A stretch of DNA of 62,852 nt from assembly GCA_016295795.1 (NCBI GenBank), contig JAEDKN010000004.1, forward strand, positions 1 through 62,852. The letters run 5' to 3'. The stretch is from Bacilli bacterium (GTDB lineage: Bacteria; Bacillota_I; Bacilli_A; RF39; UBA660). This document shows, in pieces, positions 33,464-42,880 of this stretch. Within the stretch, counting starts at the first letter, position 1. The number at the start of each line of letters is the position of its first letter. The position numbers and the translations under genes were made by a program. The notes beneath the pieces are model-generated. The model did not search any database and was not told the DNA's origin. It saw only the letters and a list, made by a program, of their open reading frames with translations.

Positions 33464-35293
33464 TTATTTTTCTTCGTATTCAGCGTCTTTTACATCACTA
33501 TCTTTTGAAGAATTTGATTCAGTAGTTTCTTCTGCGTTAGCTTGGCTAGCTTGTTCTTTTTGAATATTTTCATATACTTTAGTAGCAAGTGCCATGGCTT
33601 TCTCTGATAATTTTTCCTTTTTATCTTTTATATCATCTAGGTTATCTTTTTCTAGAGCGTCTTTTAAGTCTTTTATTAAGTTCTCTGCTTCTTCTTTTTC
33701 TTTAGAATCAATTTTATCCCCTAGATCTTTGATAGATTTTTCTGTTTGGAAAACCAATTGTTCTGCTTCGTTTCTTAAATCTGCTTCCTCTTTTTTCTTT
33801 TTATCCTCTTCTGCGTGAATTTCTGCTTCTTTACGCATTTTTTCTATTTCTTCATCAGTTAAATTTGTACTTGAAGTAATAGTAATAGCTTGTTCCTTAT
33901 TAGTACCTAAATCTTTAGCTTTAACATTAACAATACCGTTAGCGTCTATATCAAATGTAACTTCGATTTGAGGCACACCACGAGGAGCTGCAGGAATTCC
34001 TGATAATTGGAAACGACCCAAAGTCTTATTATCAGCTGCCATACTTCTTTCACCTTGTAAGATATGTATATCTACTGCAGGTTGGTTATCAGCAGCAGTT
34101 GAGAATATTTGTTTTTTGCTTGTTGGAATAGTTGTATTACGTTCAATTAATACTGTCATAACTCCACCAAGAGTTTCTAGACCAAGTGAAAGTGGTGTAA
34201 CATCAAGTAAAACGATATCATTAACTTCACCAGTCAATACTCCACCTTGAATAGCAGCACCCATTGCTACAACCTCGTCTGGATTAACTTCACGAGATGG
34301 TTCTTTACCAAGTTCTCTCTTAATTAATTCTTGTACCATTGGTATACGTGTAGATCCACCTACAAGCAATACCTTATCAATTTTATCCTTACTAATATTA
34401 GCATCCTTTAATGCTTGACGAACTGGTCCTAAAGTTGATTCAACTAGATCGCTAATTAAATCTTCAAACTTAGCACGAGATAGCGTAACATCCAAATGAA
34501 GTGGTCCATCCTCACCTTGAGAAATGAATGGTGCTGAAACTTGAGTTGTAGTAACTCCACTCAAATCCTTTTTGGCTTTCTCAGCAACTTCTTTCAATCT
34601 TTGCATTGCCATTTTATCTTTAGTTAAATCAACACCGTTTTCACGTTTAAATTCATCAACTAAATAATCTATAATTCTTTGGTCAAAGTCATCTCCACCT
34701 AATTTATTATTACCAGCAGTAGATTTAACTTCAAATACACCATCACCTAATTCCATTACAGATACATCAAATGTACCACCACCAAGGTCATAAACAAGTA
34801 CTGTATGTGCATTTTCTTGTTTATCAAGACCATATGCAAGTGCAGCAGCAGTTGGTTCATTTATAATTCTTTCAACTTCAAGTCCTGCAATTTTACCAGC
34901 ATTTTTAGTTGCTTGACGTTGTGAATCATTAAAATATGCTGGAACAGTGATAACTGCTTTTTCTACTTTCTCTCCTAAATATTTTTCTGCGTAATCTTTC
35001 ATATAAGACAAGATCATTGCACTTATCTCTTCAGGTGTATACTTTTTACCATCTAATTCAACTTTTTTATCAGTACCCATAAGTCTTTTTATTGAAGATA
35101 CCGTATTTGGATTAGTTATAGCTTGACGTTTTGCAGCGTCACCTACAATCCTTTCTCCCTTTTTATTTATTGCTACAACCGAAGGAGTAGTTCTTCCTCC
35201 CTCTGGATTTGGGATAACTGTTGAAGTTCCTCCCTCTAATACAGCGACACAACTATTTGTTGTACCTAAGTCAATACCTATTATTTTACTCAT
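33464..35293 (-). CDS. dnaK: Chaperone DnaK (Hsp70)
   Basis: 609 aa. Signature I-G-I-D-L-G-T-T-N-S at the N-terminus (Gram-positive type without the Gram-negative insert), D-L-G-G-G-T-F-D-V-S (about 170), then the hinge and substrate-binding domain with an acidic Lys/Glu-rich lid. The C-terminus is D-A-E-Y-E-E-K rather than plain E-E-V-D-like. SD AAAGGAGAGATG, with grpE 20 nt upstream. Confidence 0.98.
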   Translation of the reverse strand: MSKIIGIDLGTTNSCVAVLEGGTSTVIPNPEGGRTTPSVVAINKKGERIVGDAAKRQAITNPNTVSSIKRLMGTDKKVELDGKKYTPEEISAMILSYMKDYAEKYLGEKVEKAVITVPAYFNDSQRQATKNAGKIAGLEVERIINEPTAAALAYGLDKQENAHTVLVYDLGGGTFDVSVMELGDGVFEVKSTAGNNKLGGDDFDQRIIDYLVDEFKRENGVDLTKDKMAMQRLKEVAEKAKKDLSGVTTTQVSAPFISQGEDGPLHLDVTLSRAKFEDLISDLVESTLGPVRQALKDANISKDKIDKVLLVGGSTRIPMVQELIKRELGKEPSREVNPDEVVAMGAAIQGGVLTGEVNDIVLLDVTPLSLGLETLGGVMTVLIERNTTIPTSKKQIFSTAADNQPAVDIHILQGERSMAADNKTLGRFQLSGIPAAPRGVPQIEVTFDIDANGIVNVKAKDLGTNKEQAITITSSTNLTDEEIEKMRKEAEIHAEEDKKKKEEADLRNEAEQLVFQTEKSIKDLGDKIDSKEKEEAENLIKDLKDALEKDNLDDIKDKKEKLSEKAMALATKVYENIQKEQASQANAEETTESNSSKDSDVKDAEYEEK

Positions 35294-35313
35294 AATTCAT
35301 CTCTCCTTTATTA

Positions 35314-35895
35314 TTAATCTATTTTATTTACTTTTACTTTTGATGCTCGTATAACTCGACCTTTTAACATATAACCTTTATTAAATACTTCAAGGATTAT
35401 ATCGTTTTCTTTCTCTTCATCAGAACCAATCATTACTGCCTCATGAAGATTAGGATCAAATTCTAATCCTAAAGCTGGTATTTCCTCAACACCAAATTTC
35501 TTTAAAGTATCTACTAAATGATTATATAATAACTTATAACCTTCTGTATATTTGTCGAAATCTTTAAATTCACTCTTCATATTAAGAGCTCTTTCAAAAT
35601 TATCTAAAACAGGCAATAGCTCAACTATTAAATCCATGTTAGCATATTTAAGCATATTTGAAGTTTCTTCATCTTTTCTTTTTCTATAGTTTATAAGTTC
35701 TGCTTGTGTCAACTTAATTTTTTCCTCTAAATTTTCTATATTGTTCTTCAATATTAAGATTTCTTCTTCACTTTGATCACACAAATTATCATTATCACTG
35801 CTAACTTTCTCTAGATTTTCATCTACATTAATATCTGGATTTTCACATTCATCACAGTGCTGTTTCTTATCTTTTTCTTCTTTGCTTTTTTTCAT
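35314..35895 (-). CDS. grpE: Nucleotide exchange factor GrpE
   Basis: 193 aa. Charged, Cys/Asp-rich N-terminal extension (about 1-40, with H-C-D-E-C), a long coiled coil (about 45-90), then the beta domain with L-P-V-L-D-N-F-E-R-A-L (about 103-113) and the C-terminal H-E-A-V-M. Exchanges ADP on DnaK. SD AGGGA; starts 7 nt after the hrcA stop. Confidence 0.95.
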   Translation of the reverse strand: MKKSKEEKDKKQHCDECENPDINVDENLEKVSSDNDNLCDQSEEEILILKNNIENLEEKIKLTQAELINYRKRKDEETSNMLKYANMDLIVELLPVLDNFERALNMKSEFKDFDKYTEGYKLLYNHLVDTLKKFGVEEIPALGLEFDPNLHEAVMIGSDEEKENDIILEVFNKGYMLKGRVIRASKVKVNKID

Positions 35896-35902
35896 AAAAT
35901 CC

Positions 35903-36886
35903 CTATCTTTCTATATTTTCTTTAATAAACTCAAGAAGTTGAACAACACGATCATATTCCATCCTCTTAGGGCCTATAATCGCTATAGTTCCTTCTTCGA
36001 TTGGAGTTTTATATTTAGTTTTAATTATTGTCATATCTTCATCAAGATTGTTTTCTTTTCCAATGTAAATCTTAATATTATTATCCTGTGCTTCAACAGT
36101 ATTTATCAAATCATCATCTTCAAATTTATCAAATATTTTACTTACTTTATTTATGTCATTAAACTCAGGCTGTTTTAACATGTTTCTTCTTCCAACAATA
36201 TCTACATTTTTATTAGTAAAATTAGTAAAAACATTATAGAAAACATTATATAATCTTTCGTGTTCTTTTACATATCTACCTATTATAGGTTTCACTTCAA
36301 ACTCAAGCTTAGCACCCACTTCATCAATAGGAGTACCAGATATCATGTTATTTATAAGATCTACTGTTTTCTTAATTTCATCAGAACTAATATTAGAAAC
36401 GTTTATTCTCTTATGTTCAACATATCCTCTATCTGTTATTACAATTACTATCATGTTATCAGAATCAAGTGGTACTACTTGTATTTCTTTTAAATTGTTT
36501 TCATGAGAAGTTTTTCCTAATTTTATAGATGTACAATTTGTTATATCAGAAACTATCTCTAAGCTCTTTTTAATACAGTCATTTAATTCCAATTGATTGT
36601 TTTTAAATATTATTTGAAGTTTTAACATGTCTTCTGCACTCATCTTTTTTAATTCCATTAGATTATCTACATAATATCTATATCCTGCCTCTGATGGAAT
36701 TCTTCCTGATGATGTATGTGTTTTTTCAAGAAGTCCCAATTCTTCTAACGAAGCCATTTCACTTCTTACTGTTGCACTAGAACAATTAAGTTCATCACAT
36801 ATTAAATTTGAACTAACAGGTTTAGCTAACTTTATATATTCTAAAACGATAATCTTTAAAATTTCGTTTTGGCGTTTAGTTAGCAT
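35903..36886 (-). CDS. hrcA: Heat-inducible transcription repressor HrcA
   Basis: 327 aa. Winged-helix N-terminus (L-T-K-R-Q-N-E-I-L-K-I-I-V-L-E-Y, then S-A-T-V-R-S-E-M-A-S-L-E-E-L-G-L) followed by the HrcA GAF-like and dimerisation regions (H-T-S-S-G-R-I-P-S-E-A-G-Y-R-Y-Y-V). Binds CIRCE. Start 36886 chosen by the strong SD AGGAGGTGG 4 nt upstream; the longer frame starts at a GTG upstream of that SD. Confidence 0.95.
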   Translation of the reverse strand: MLTKRQNEILKIIVLEYIKLAKPVSSNLICDELNCSSATVRSEMASLEELGLLEKTHTSSGRIPSEAGYRYYVDNLMELKKMSAEDMLKLQIIFKNNQLELNDCIKKSLEIVSDITNCTSIKLGKTSHENNLKEIQVVPLDSDNMIVIVITDRGYVEHKRINVSNISSDEIKKTVDLINNMISGTPIDEVGAKLEFEVKPIIGRYVKEHERLYNVFYNVFTNFTNKNVDIVGRRNMLKQPEFNDINKVSKIFDKFEDDDLINTVEAQDNNIKIYIGKENNLDEDMTIIKTKYKTPIEEGTIAIIGPKRMEYDRVVQLLEFIKENIER

Positions 36887-36897
36887 ACTACCACCTC

Positions 36898-36924
36898 CTA
36901 GCACTCTTGATTTCCGAATGCTAA
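36898..36924. promoter_or_regulatory. CIRCE element 1
   Basis: CTAGCACTC-N9-GAATGCTAA: 8 of 9 matches in each arm with the canonical 9-nt spacer. It lies between the hrcA -10 box and its SD. Confidence 0.85.
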
Positions 36925-36928
36925 TATC

Positions 36929-36957
36929 ATTATAATATTATGCTTAGCACTTGTCAA
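36929..36957 (-). promoter_or_regulatory. Sigma-A promoter of the hrcA operon
   Basis: Perfect TTGACA (36952-36957), 17 nt, perfect TATAAT (36929-36934). The -35 lies within CIRCE 2 and the start point falls into CIRCE 1. Confidence 0.92.
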
Positions 36958-36971
36958 TATATGAGTGCTAA
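36944..36971. promoter_or_regulatory. CIRCE-like element 2 with 10-nt spacer
   Basis: TTAGCACTT-N10-GAGTGCTAA. One arm is perfect, the other has one mismatch, but the spacer is 10 rather than 9 nt. Confidence 0.75.
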
Positions 36972-37047
36972 TTTTTTTTAATTTTTTTTTAGATAATGTA
37001 AATTTACATAACTATTATGGTTTATTTTAGGAAATTTTAAGCATGTT

Positions 37048-37056
37048 TGTTATAAT
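37048..37056 (+). promoter_or_regulatory. Extended -10 box of the ABC-2 exporter
   Basis: TGTTATAAT, 19 nt before the TTG start codon; no clear -35. Confidence 0.45.
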
Positions 37057-37075
37057 TAGATTGAGGTGAAAAAAG

Positions 37076-37984
37076 TTGAGCAATATTGTATTAAAATGCG
37101 AAAATTTAAATAAAAGTTTTGGCAAAAAGAAAATATTAACAGATGTCTCTTTTGAAATAAGCAAAGGAGATATACTTGGTTTTATTGGGCCTAATGGCAG
37201 TGGAAAAACTACCACTATCAAATTGATATTGGGCCTTAATAGTATAAACAGTGGTAAAGTTACAATTAATGGCTTTGATATTGAAAAAGATTTTGAAAGA
37301 GCAATTCAAAAAGTTGGTGCAATAGTAGAAAATCCAGATATGTATATGTATTTATCAGGATATGAAAATTTGAAGTTGATTGCTAAACTCTACAAAGGAA
37401 TTTCTAAAGAAAGAATCGATGAAGTTGTAAAACTAGTCAAATTAGAAGGAAGAATTAAAGACAAAGTATCAAAATATTCATTAGGAATGAGACAACGATT
37501 AGGTATTGCACAAGCACTTCTTAACCATCCTAATTTACTCATTCTAGATGAGCCCACTAACGGACTAGATCCAGAAGGTATTAAAGAGTTAAGAGATTTA
37601 CTAAAAAGCTTAGCTAAAAAAGAAAATATAGCGGTATTAATATCTAGCCACAACCTTGCCGAATTAGAAAATTTTTGTAATAAAGTTTGTATAATTCAAA
37701 ATGGCAAAGTTATAGAAACAAGCGAAGTTAAGAAATTAAAAAAAGAAATTATAGAATCTAGCTATATTTTCGAAGTTGAAGATACTTCTAATATAAATAA
37801 CATAATTAAAAATGCTAATGTAATCGATGATAGTCATTTTATTGTTAATATTCAAAGAGAAGAAATACCAGAGGTAATTGCTAATTTAGTAAATAAAAAA
37901 ATACCAATTTATGAAGTAAAAGAAAATATAGTATCCCTTGAAGAAGCCTTCTTAAACAAGACTGGAGGTAATAAAATTGATTAA
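37076..37984 (+). CDS. ABC transporter ATP-binding protein (BcrA/ABC-2 type)
   Basis: 302 aa. Walker A G-P-N-G-S-G-K-T-T (about 38-46), Q-loop region V-G-A-I-V-E-N-P-D-M-Y, signature Y-S-L-G-M-R-Q-R-L (about 134) and Walker B L-L-I-L-D-E-P-T-N-G-L-D-P (about 153). The C-terminal domain is typical of BcrA-like exporters. Starts with TTG, 7 nt after GAGGTG. The permease ORF overlaps its end by 8 nt. Exports a peptide, lipid or antibiotic; substrate unknown. Confidence 0.9.
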   Translation: MSNIVLKCENLNKSFGKKKILTDVSFEISKGDILGFIGPNGSGKTTTIKLILGLNSINSGKVTINGFDIEKDFERAIQKVGAIVENPDMYMYLSGYENLKLIAKLYKGISKERIDEVVKLVKLEGRIKDKVSKYSLGMRQRLGIAQALLNHPNLLILDEPTNGLDPEGIKELRDLLKSLAKKENIAVLISSHNLAELENFCNKVCIIQNGKVIETSEVKKLKKEIIESSYIFEVEDTSNINNIIKNANVIDDSHFIVNIQREEIPEVIANLVNKKIPIYEVKENIVSLEEAFLNKTGGNKID

Positions 37985-39458
37985 TCTAATTAAAAATGAA
38001 TTAACTAAAATCTTTAAAAAGAAGAGCATTTATATTTTACTTGCAATAATGCTTGCTTTTATAACATTAAATACATTTTTAATCAATAAATATGGTATAG
38101 AAACTGAAAGTGATATACAATATTCAGAAGAAAATGATATTGAATTTATAAAAGAAAACTTAGAATCATATAATAAAGAAAATATTGAAGAAAAGAAACA
38201 ATACTATTATGATCTTTCAGAAATAGAAATATATGATCTAGCTAAAAAATATAAAGAAACTTGGAAGTCTGCACTCATAAAGGAAAAGCTTAGTGATGTT
38301 ATACATAACATGAATAATTCTAAATATATAGAAAAAGATGAAGAATCATATAGAAAGTACAAAAAAGAATATGACACCTTCTTAAATGAGCTTGATTCAC
38401 ACGATTGGAAGTATTTTGCTAATAAAGAAATAAAAGATTTTGAAAATCAAATAGCTAACATTGAAAGTCAAAAAAAAGATGCTTCTAAGGAGGAAAAAGA
38501 AGAATATGATGGATTAATTCAAATATTAAAGAATAAAATTGAAAAAGTAAAATTAAGAATCGAGAAGAATATTCCCTACTCTAATACTTACTTAGAAGAT
38601 GCACTACGTAATTATCAGGTTAATTTTCAAACATATGACGAATATAAAAAATCAGTATCTGAAAATAGTGAAAAAACAACTTCTAAAAACGAATACAAAA
38701 TTAAAGGTGAATATATCGCACAAGCAACTGAAAATGCTGAAGCTAAATATATGATTGATAACAAAACAAATTTAAACAATAGTAAAACAGTAAGAAATAT
38801 GTTAATAAATACAGTAAGTGATAATTTCTTATTCATAATCATAATAATAGCATCAATCGCAGGTTCTATTGTTTCATCAGAATTTGATAAAGGTACTATA
38901 AAATTGTTACTTGTAAGACCTTATAGTAGAACAAAAATTCTTCTATCAAAATATATAGTTACACTATTTACAATTTTATTTTCAATATTAGCTGCACTAA
39001 TAATGCAATTAATAATTGGTGGAATATTCTTTGGTTTTGATAGTTTATCTATCCCAGTTGTTGTATATAACTTTACAGCTGATAAAGTAATGTATATTAA
39101 TTTATTTAAATATATATTTGATAATATACTAGCAATACTACCAGAATTTATATTGCTTGCAACACTTGGATTTGCTATATCAGTAATTACAAACGTTTCA
39201 ACTCTTGGAGTTGCAATTCCTATAGTTGGTTCTGGCGCTGCCGATATAATTAATGCATTTGCTAGTTTAGAAAACATTGAATCATTTAAATATTTTGTTA
39301 CACTAAATTGGAATTTTAGTAGTTACTTATATGGTGGAGTCGAACCATTTTGCGGAGTATCAATACCATTTTCTATTATAATCTGCATAGTGTATTTCTT
39401 ATTAATGATAATACCTACATTCTTAATATTTAAAAAAAGAAATATTAAGAACATATAA
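37977..39458 (+). CDS. ABC-2 type permease with large soluble domain
   Basis: 493 aa. One N-terminal helix (about 17-35), then ~240 residues of charged, coiled-coil-prone sequence (about 40-280) probably outside the membrane, then five to six helices (about 285-490). S-E-F-D-K-G-T-I-K-L-L-L-V-R-P-Y-S-R (about 302-319) is the conserved ABC-2 permease loop. Partner of the ATPase upstream. Confidence 0.85.
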   Translation: MINLIKNELTKIFKKKSIYILLAIMLAFITLNTFLINKYGIETESDIQYSEENDIEFIKENLESYNKENIEEKKQYYYDLSEIEIYDLAKKYKETWKSALIKEKLSDVIHNMNNSKYIEKDEESYRKYKKEYDTFLNELDSHDWKYFANKEIKDFENQIANIESQKKDASKEEKEEYDGLIQILKNKIEKVKLRIEKNIPYSNTYLEDALRNYQVNFQTYDEYKKSVSENSEKTTSKNEYKIKGEYIAQATENAEAKYMIDNKTNLNNSKTVRNMLINTVSDNFLFIIIIIASIAGSIVSSEFDKGTIKLLLVRPYSRTKILLSKYIVTLFTILFSILAALIMQLIIGGIFFGFDSLSIPVVVYNFTADKVMYINLFKYIFDNILAILPEFILLATLGFAISVITNVSTLGVAIPIVGSGAADIINAFASLENIESFKYFVTLNWNFSSYLYGGVEPFCGVSIPFSIIICIVYFLLMIIPTFLIFKKRNIKNI

Positions 39459-39487
39459 AAGCGATATCAATTGATAATTTAAACACC

Positions 39488-39523
39488 AAAAAATACAAAT
39501 TATATGATTAATTTGTATTTTTT
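39488..39523. terminator. Bidirectional terminator
   Basis: Perfect 15-bp stem (AAAAAATACAAATTA / TAATTTGTATTTTTT), 6-nt loop. Confidence 0.85.
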
Positions 39524-39569
39524 ATTTTTATATATTAAACAATAAACTCTTCTAAGCTTTATACTCCAT

Positions 39570-41264
39570 TTATTTTACAATGTATGGATTATCAATGGTT
39601 CCATCCCCACTAGTTATCTCAACATAAGATGCAAGATTTATTACTGGACGAACACTAATCATAACATTCGAACAGCCAACTCCCACACGATCACTATCGG
39701 GATCCGAACCGAAATCACAAGTCGCTTCACCATATATTGCGCCAAGGCTAACGCCACCTCCATTGAAGTCATAAGGAGTCATTGTCCAATAAAAGGTTTT
39801 GTTATTTAAATAATAACTTGGATTTGCATCACCAAAAAACACACCTCCAGCATATACAACTTCATCCAACGTTATTAATCCAACCGGATACGTTAAGGAT
39901 TTGTTTCCCTTTAAACTAGTACTTGTTGTAAACAAATCATTTGTCTGAGGACAAGCAAATTGTGGCTGTATTGCTCCTGTTAATAATCTCCCTATAACAC
40001 CATAATGAACATCGCCATCGCTAAGACGACTTCTATCATTACAGAAACCAGCATCAAGCGACATATATGATAAATAACTTAATAAATTTTCTTGATACCA
40101 ATTATCTAAATAGGTTTTTATTGTACTATTATTTGTATTTGCATGTGTTTCTTCATATGTTGATGAACCCGCAGTTCCATACATATATCCCACATATGCA
40201 TTATCATCAGAATTAGTATTAAACGCACTACTTCCTACTGGGTTTTCAGTAATTAATCTTGTACTTCCATCTTCGTTTATTCTTACTATTCTCCATAGTA
40301 TATCTTCTGTTACATTTGCTGTAAATGTTGCTTTTTCTCCTGTTGGTGTTCCTCCTATATCTGTACAAGCATTTTCATCAAATCCTACACTTTCATCTAT
40401 TACAAAAGTTCCATAATAAGTAGAATTTGCACAGACATTACCAGATAAACATTGTTCTTCTGTTGGATTATATAAAAATTCTACATTCTCTCCCACAGAC
40501 ACATAAACCACGTCTGTTCCGTTATACTTGCATGTATTTTTAGTTTGACTTCCAAATTTAACATAGTTGTTAGCTACATCACCCCTAAAGTAATATGTAG
40601 TAGCGTTACCTTCAGTGTTTGTACTTGTATAATATAATCCTTTTCCATTTGTATCACTACTTATTTGTGAGAAATTAATTGATGAATCTGACTGTGCTGT
40701 ATTATCAGCTAGTATTTTATCTGATAAAGTGCCTATTGATTGTGCTGGTGGAGTATATTCTCCTCCGTTATATTGAATATATACTAATTCTATCTTATAT
40801 TCTGTTTTTTCTATATCTGGTATTGCTTCTGCACTTTCTAAAAACTCTACTTTCATTGTAAATGTCATTGTAGATCCTGCAGTTAATACCTCTGTTCCAA
40901 TTAGACTATTACTAAATTTTATATCTTTATGTTGATTTGTTTTTGTTTGTTTTATATCGTTTAATACTGCATCTATATTTCCATTATTTGTTACTGTTAC
41001 TTCATATTCTATTGAATCCCCTGGCATATACAAATCTGCTTCAAATGATGCGGTTGTTGCAGTATATGAACTACTTACCTCTGTTGCTCTTCCTGTTTGA
41101 CTTTTTAATGTAATGCTAGTTATTTCTACATTCCAATTACCTTTTACATTTCCTATTCCATTAATAGTTAGTGTTTGGCTTAGTATTGCATATCCTATTC
41201 CCATGAATACTAATAAACAACACAATACTCCTATTATAGTGTTTCTCTTTTTCCTATCTCTCAC
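39570..41264 (-). CDS. Large surface/secreted protein with N-terminal anchor, DUF6273-like C-terminus
   Basis: 564 aa. Basic N-terminus and membrane helix (about 9-28, ending G-I-G-Y-A-I-L-S-Q). An Ig-like/TasA-like beta domain (about 30-165) follows, then a cysteine-containing C-terminal domain with W-R-I-V-R-I-N-E-D-G-S-T-R-L-I (about 328) and the closing V-R-P-V-I-N-L-x9-G-D-G-T-x-x-N-P-Y-I. That ending is common in DUF6273-type surface proteins of gut Firmicutes. GTG start, SD GAGGTG 5 nt before. Own promoter. Function unknown; surface exposure inferred. Confidence 0.8.
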   Translation of the reverse strand: MRDRKKRNTIIGVLCCLLVFMGIGYAILSQTLTINGIGNVKGNWNVEITSITLKSQTGRATEVSSSYTATTASFEADLYMPGDSIEYEVTVTNNGNIDAVLNDIKQTKTNQHKDIKFSNSLIGTEVLTAGSTMTFTMKVEFLESAEAIPDIEKTEYKIELVYIQYNGGEYTPPAQSIGTLSDKILADNTAQSDSSINFSQISSDTNGKGLYYTSTNTEGNATTYYFRGDVANNYVKFGSQTKNTCKYNGTDVVYVSVGENVEFLYNPTEEQCLSGNVCANSTYYGTFVIDESVGFDENACTDIGGTPTGEKATFTANVTEDILWRIVRINEDGSTRLITENPVGSSAFNTNSDDNAYVGYMYGTAGSSTYEETHANTNNSTIKTYLDNWYQENLLSYLSYMSLDAGFCNDRSRLSDGDVHYGVIGRLLTGAIQPQFACPQTNDLFTTSTSLKGNKSLTYPVGLITLDEVVYAGGVFFGDANPSYYLNNKTFYWTMTPYDFNGGGVSLGAIYGEATCDFGSDPDSDRVGVGCSNVMISVRPVINLASYVEITSGDGTIDNPYIVK

Positions 41265-41295
41265 TTTTACACCTCTTCTATTTTCTTATATCTTT

Positions 41296-41323
41296 ATTAT
41301 ACTATTAATCTAACATTTTTCAA
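41296..41323 (-). promoter_or_regulatory. Promoter of the 564-aa surface protein gene
   Basis: TTGAAA (41318-41323), 16 nt, TATAAT (41296-41301). An 8-bp inverted pair TTAACTTT/AAAGTTAA (41326-41333, 41363-41370) lies just upstream. Confidence 0.7.
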
Positions 41324-41374
41324 CCTTAACTTTTGCGAAACTTTACAAAATTTGGTATGTAGAAAGTTAAAGTA

Positions 41375-41409
41375 TAAAAAAACAAACTATGTATTTATTA
41401 TAGTTTGTC
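41375..41409 (-). terminator. Terminator of the 103-aa gene
   Basis: ACAAACTAT / ATAGTTTGT (9 bp), 9-nt loop, T-run on the - strand. Confidence 0.8.
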
Positions 41410-41720
41410 TACTTAAAACCAATAATTGTCTTACGTTTAGGTACTAATTTCTTTGTGATATTCTTTTCGTTTTCTATGTAAAACTTTTTTAATTTCTTTC
41501 TAGAAATAGTCTTATTCATATCTTCTGGAGATAGAAATAAAGAAAGTGGTACTGGATCTCTTGGATCAAAATAATATATATTTCCAGTAAATACACATTT
41601 GAATTCTCTTGGATTTCTCCTTAAAATAGAATCTTCAAAAAAGTTATTCTCTTTTACAATTAATAGTTTATTTTCATCATTAATATTTTCTAATACTACT
41701 CTTAAATTCTTTACAAGCAC
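41409..41720 (-). CDS. Small protein of unknown function
   Basis: 103 aa, basic C-terminal half (R-K-K-L-K-K-F and K-K-L-V-P-K-R-K). Begins with GTG, 7 nt after GGGGG. No membrane helix or signal peptide. A short motif F-D-P-R-D-P-V-P-L-S-L-F is notable but matches no family known to me. It has its own promoter and terminator, so it is expressed as a single gene. Confidence 0.65.
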   Translation of the reverse strand: MLVKNLRVVLENINDENKLLIVKENNFFEDSILRRNPREFKCVFTGNIYYFDPRDPVPLSLFLSPEDMNKTISRKKLKKFYIENEKNITKKLVPKRKTIIGFK

Positions 41721-41746
41721 ACTAATTCCCCCAAAAAATTAACATT

Positions 41747-41775
41747 ATAATAAATAAATCATTTAATTTTGTCAA
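41747..41775 (-). promoter_or_regulatory. Promoter of the 103-aa gene
   Basis: Perfect TTGACA (41770-41775), 17 nt, TATTAT (41747-41752). Confidence 0.78.
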
Positions 41776-41806
41776 GAGATTTTTCCAAACCTTATAATAT
41801 TTATTA

Positions 41807-42808
41807 TTATTTCCTGTTTTTTATAACAAAGTTATATGAATCTCTACACATATCTTCAATAGTTTTAGTAGCGTGCCAATGTAGTTCATTTGATGCTTTA
41901 GTAGTATCTGCATAGCACTTTGCGATATCCCCTGGTCTTCTATCTACTATTTTATAATTAACATCAACATTGTTTACCTCTTTAAAAGTATTAACAAGTT
42001 CTAAAACACTGTATCCTTTTCCCGTACCCAAATTATAGGTAAATAATCCATTACTTTTCTTTAATTTATCTATTGCCGCGACATGTCCTAGTGCTAAATC
42101 AACTACATGAATATAATCTCTAACTCCTGTTCCATCAACAGTGTCATAGTCATTACCAAATATACTTAAACACTCTAATTCTTTTGTTGCAACCTTTACT
42201 ATATAAGGCATTAAATTATTAGGAATACCATTTGGATCCTCTCCTATTAAGCCTGAAGAATGTGCACCAATCGGATTAAAATATCTTAGTATAACAATAC
42301 TCCAAGAATTATCTGACTTATATAGATCTTTTAAAATACCTTCTATTACCAATTTAGTAGTCCCATAAGGATTAGTAGTAGAAAGAGGGAAACTCTCTTT
42401 TATAGGTAGTTCTTTTGGTAATCCATACACTGTGGCTGAAGAGGAAAACACAAGTTTCTTACAATTAAATTCTTTCATAATTTCGCATAAAGATAAAGTT
42501 GAATCTAAATTGTTTCTATAATATTTAAGAGGCATAGAAACGCTTTCACCAACAGCTTTATATCCTGCAAAATGTATAACAGCGTCAATTTTATTTTCTT
42601 TAAAGACTTTTCTTAATAGTTCCTTATCACATACATCCCCTTTATAAAAACGTACGTCTTTAGAAGTAATATCTTTAATCTTGTCAATAACCTCAACTTT
42701 AGAGTTTGATAAATTATCAATAATTACAACTTCATAATCTCTTTCTAACAACTCACAACAAGTATGATTTCCAATATAACCACACCCACCTGTAACTAAT
42801 ATTTTCAA
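41807..42808 (-). CDS. galE: UDP-glucose 4-epimerase GalE
   Basis: SDR enzyme interconverting UDP-glucose and UDP-galactose for surface polysaccharide or galactose use. NAD site G-G-C-G-Y-I-G (about 7-13), the catalytic S-S-S-A-T-V-Y-G (about 121) and Y-G-T-T-K (Tyr/Lys about 147-151) are present. 333 aa. TTG start at 42808, 6 nt after GAGGTG; the frame remains open to 42838 but with no SD there. No other sugar genes are adjacent. Confidence 0.93.
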   Translation of the reverse strand: MKILVTGGCGYIGNHTCCELLERDYEVVIIDNLSNSKVEVIDKIKDITSKDVRFYKGDVCDKELLRKVFKENKIDAVIHFAGYKAVGESVSMPLKYYRNNLDSTLSLCEIMKEFNCKKLVFSSSATVYGLPKELPIKESFPLSTTNPYGTTKLVIEGILKDLYKSDNSWSIVILRYFNPIGAHSSGLIGEDPNGIPNNLMPYIVKVATKELECLSIFGNDYDTVDGTGVRDYIHVVDLALGHVAAIDKLKKSNGLFTYNLGTGKGYSVLELVNTFKEVNNVDVNYKIVDRRPGDIAKCYADTTKASNELHWHATKTIEDMCRDSYNFVIKNRK

Positions 42809-42842
42809 TCTATTCACCTCACAATTATTATAACTCATTTCC

Positions 42843-42880
42843 TAAATAAAAGAAATAAATATCAAAGAGTATTTATTTCG
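42843..42880 (-). terminator. Terminator of the 109-aa gene
   Basis: GAAATAAATA / TATTTATTTC (10 bp), 8-nt loop, T-rich tail on the - strand. Confidence 0.75.

Noticed and set aside
33594..33818. Ser/Phe-rich frame antisense to the dnaK lid
   Set aside because: Composition mirrors the Lys/Glu-rich lid coding; no translation signal.
38627..39277. Antisense frames within the ABC-2 permease gene
   Set aside because: They mirror the hydrophobic helices of the permease and have no SD.
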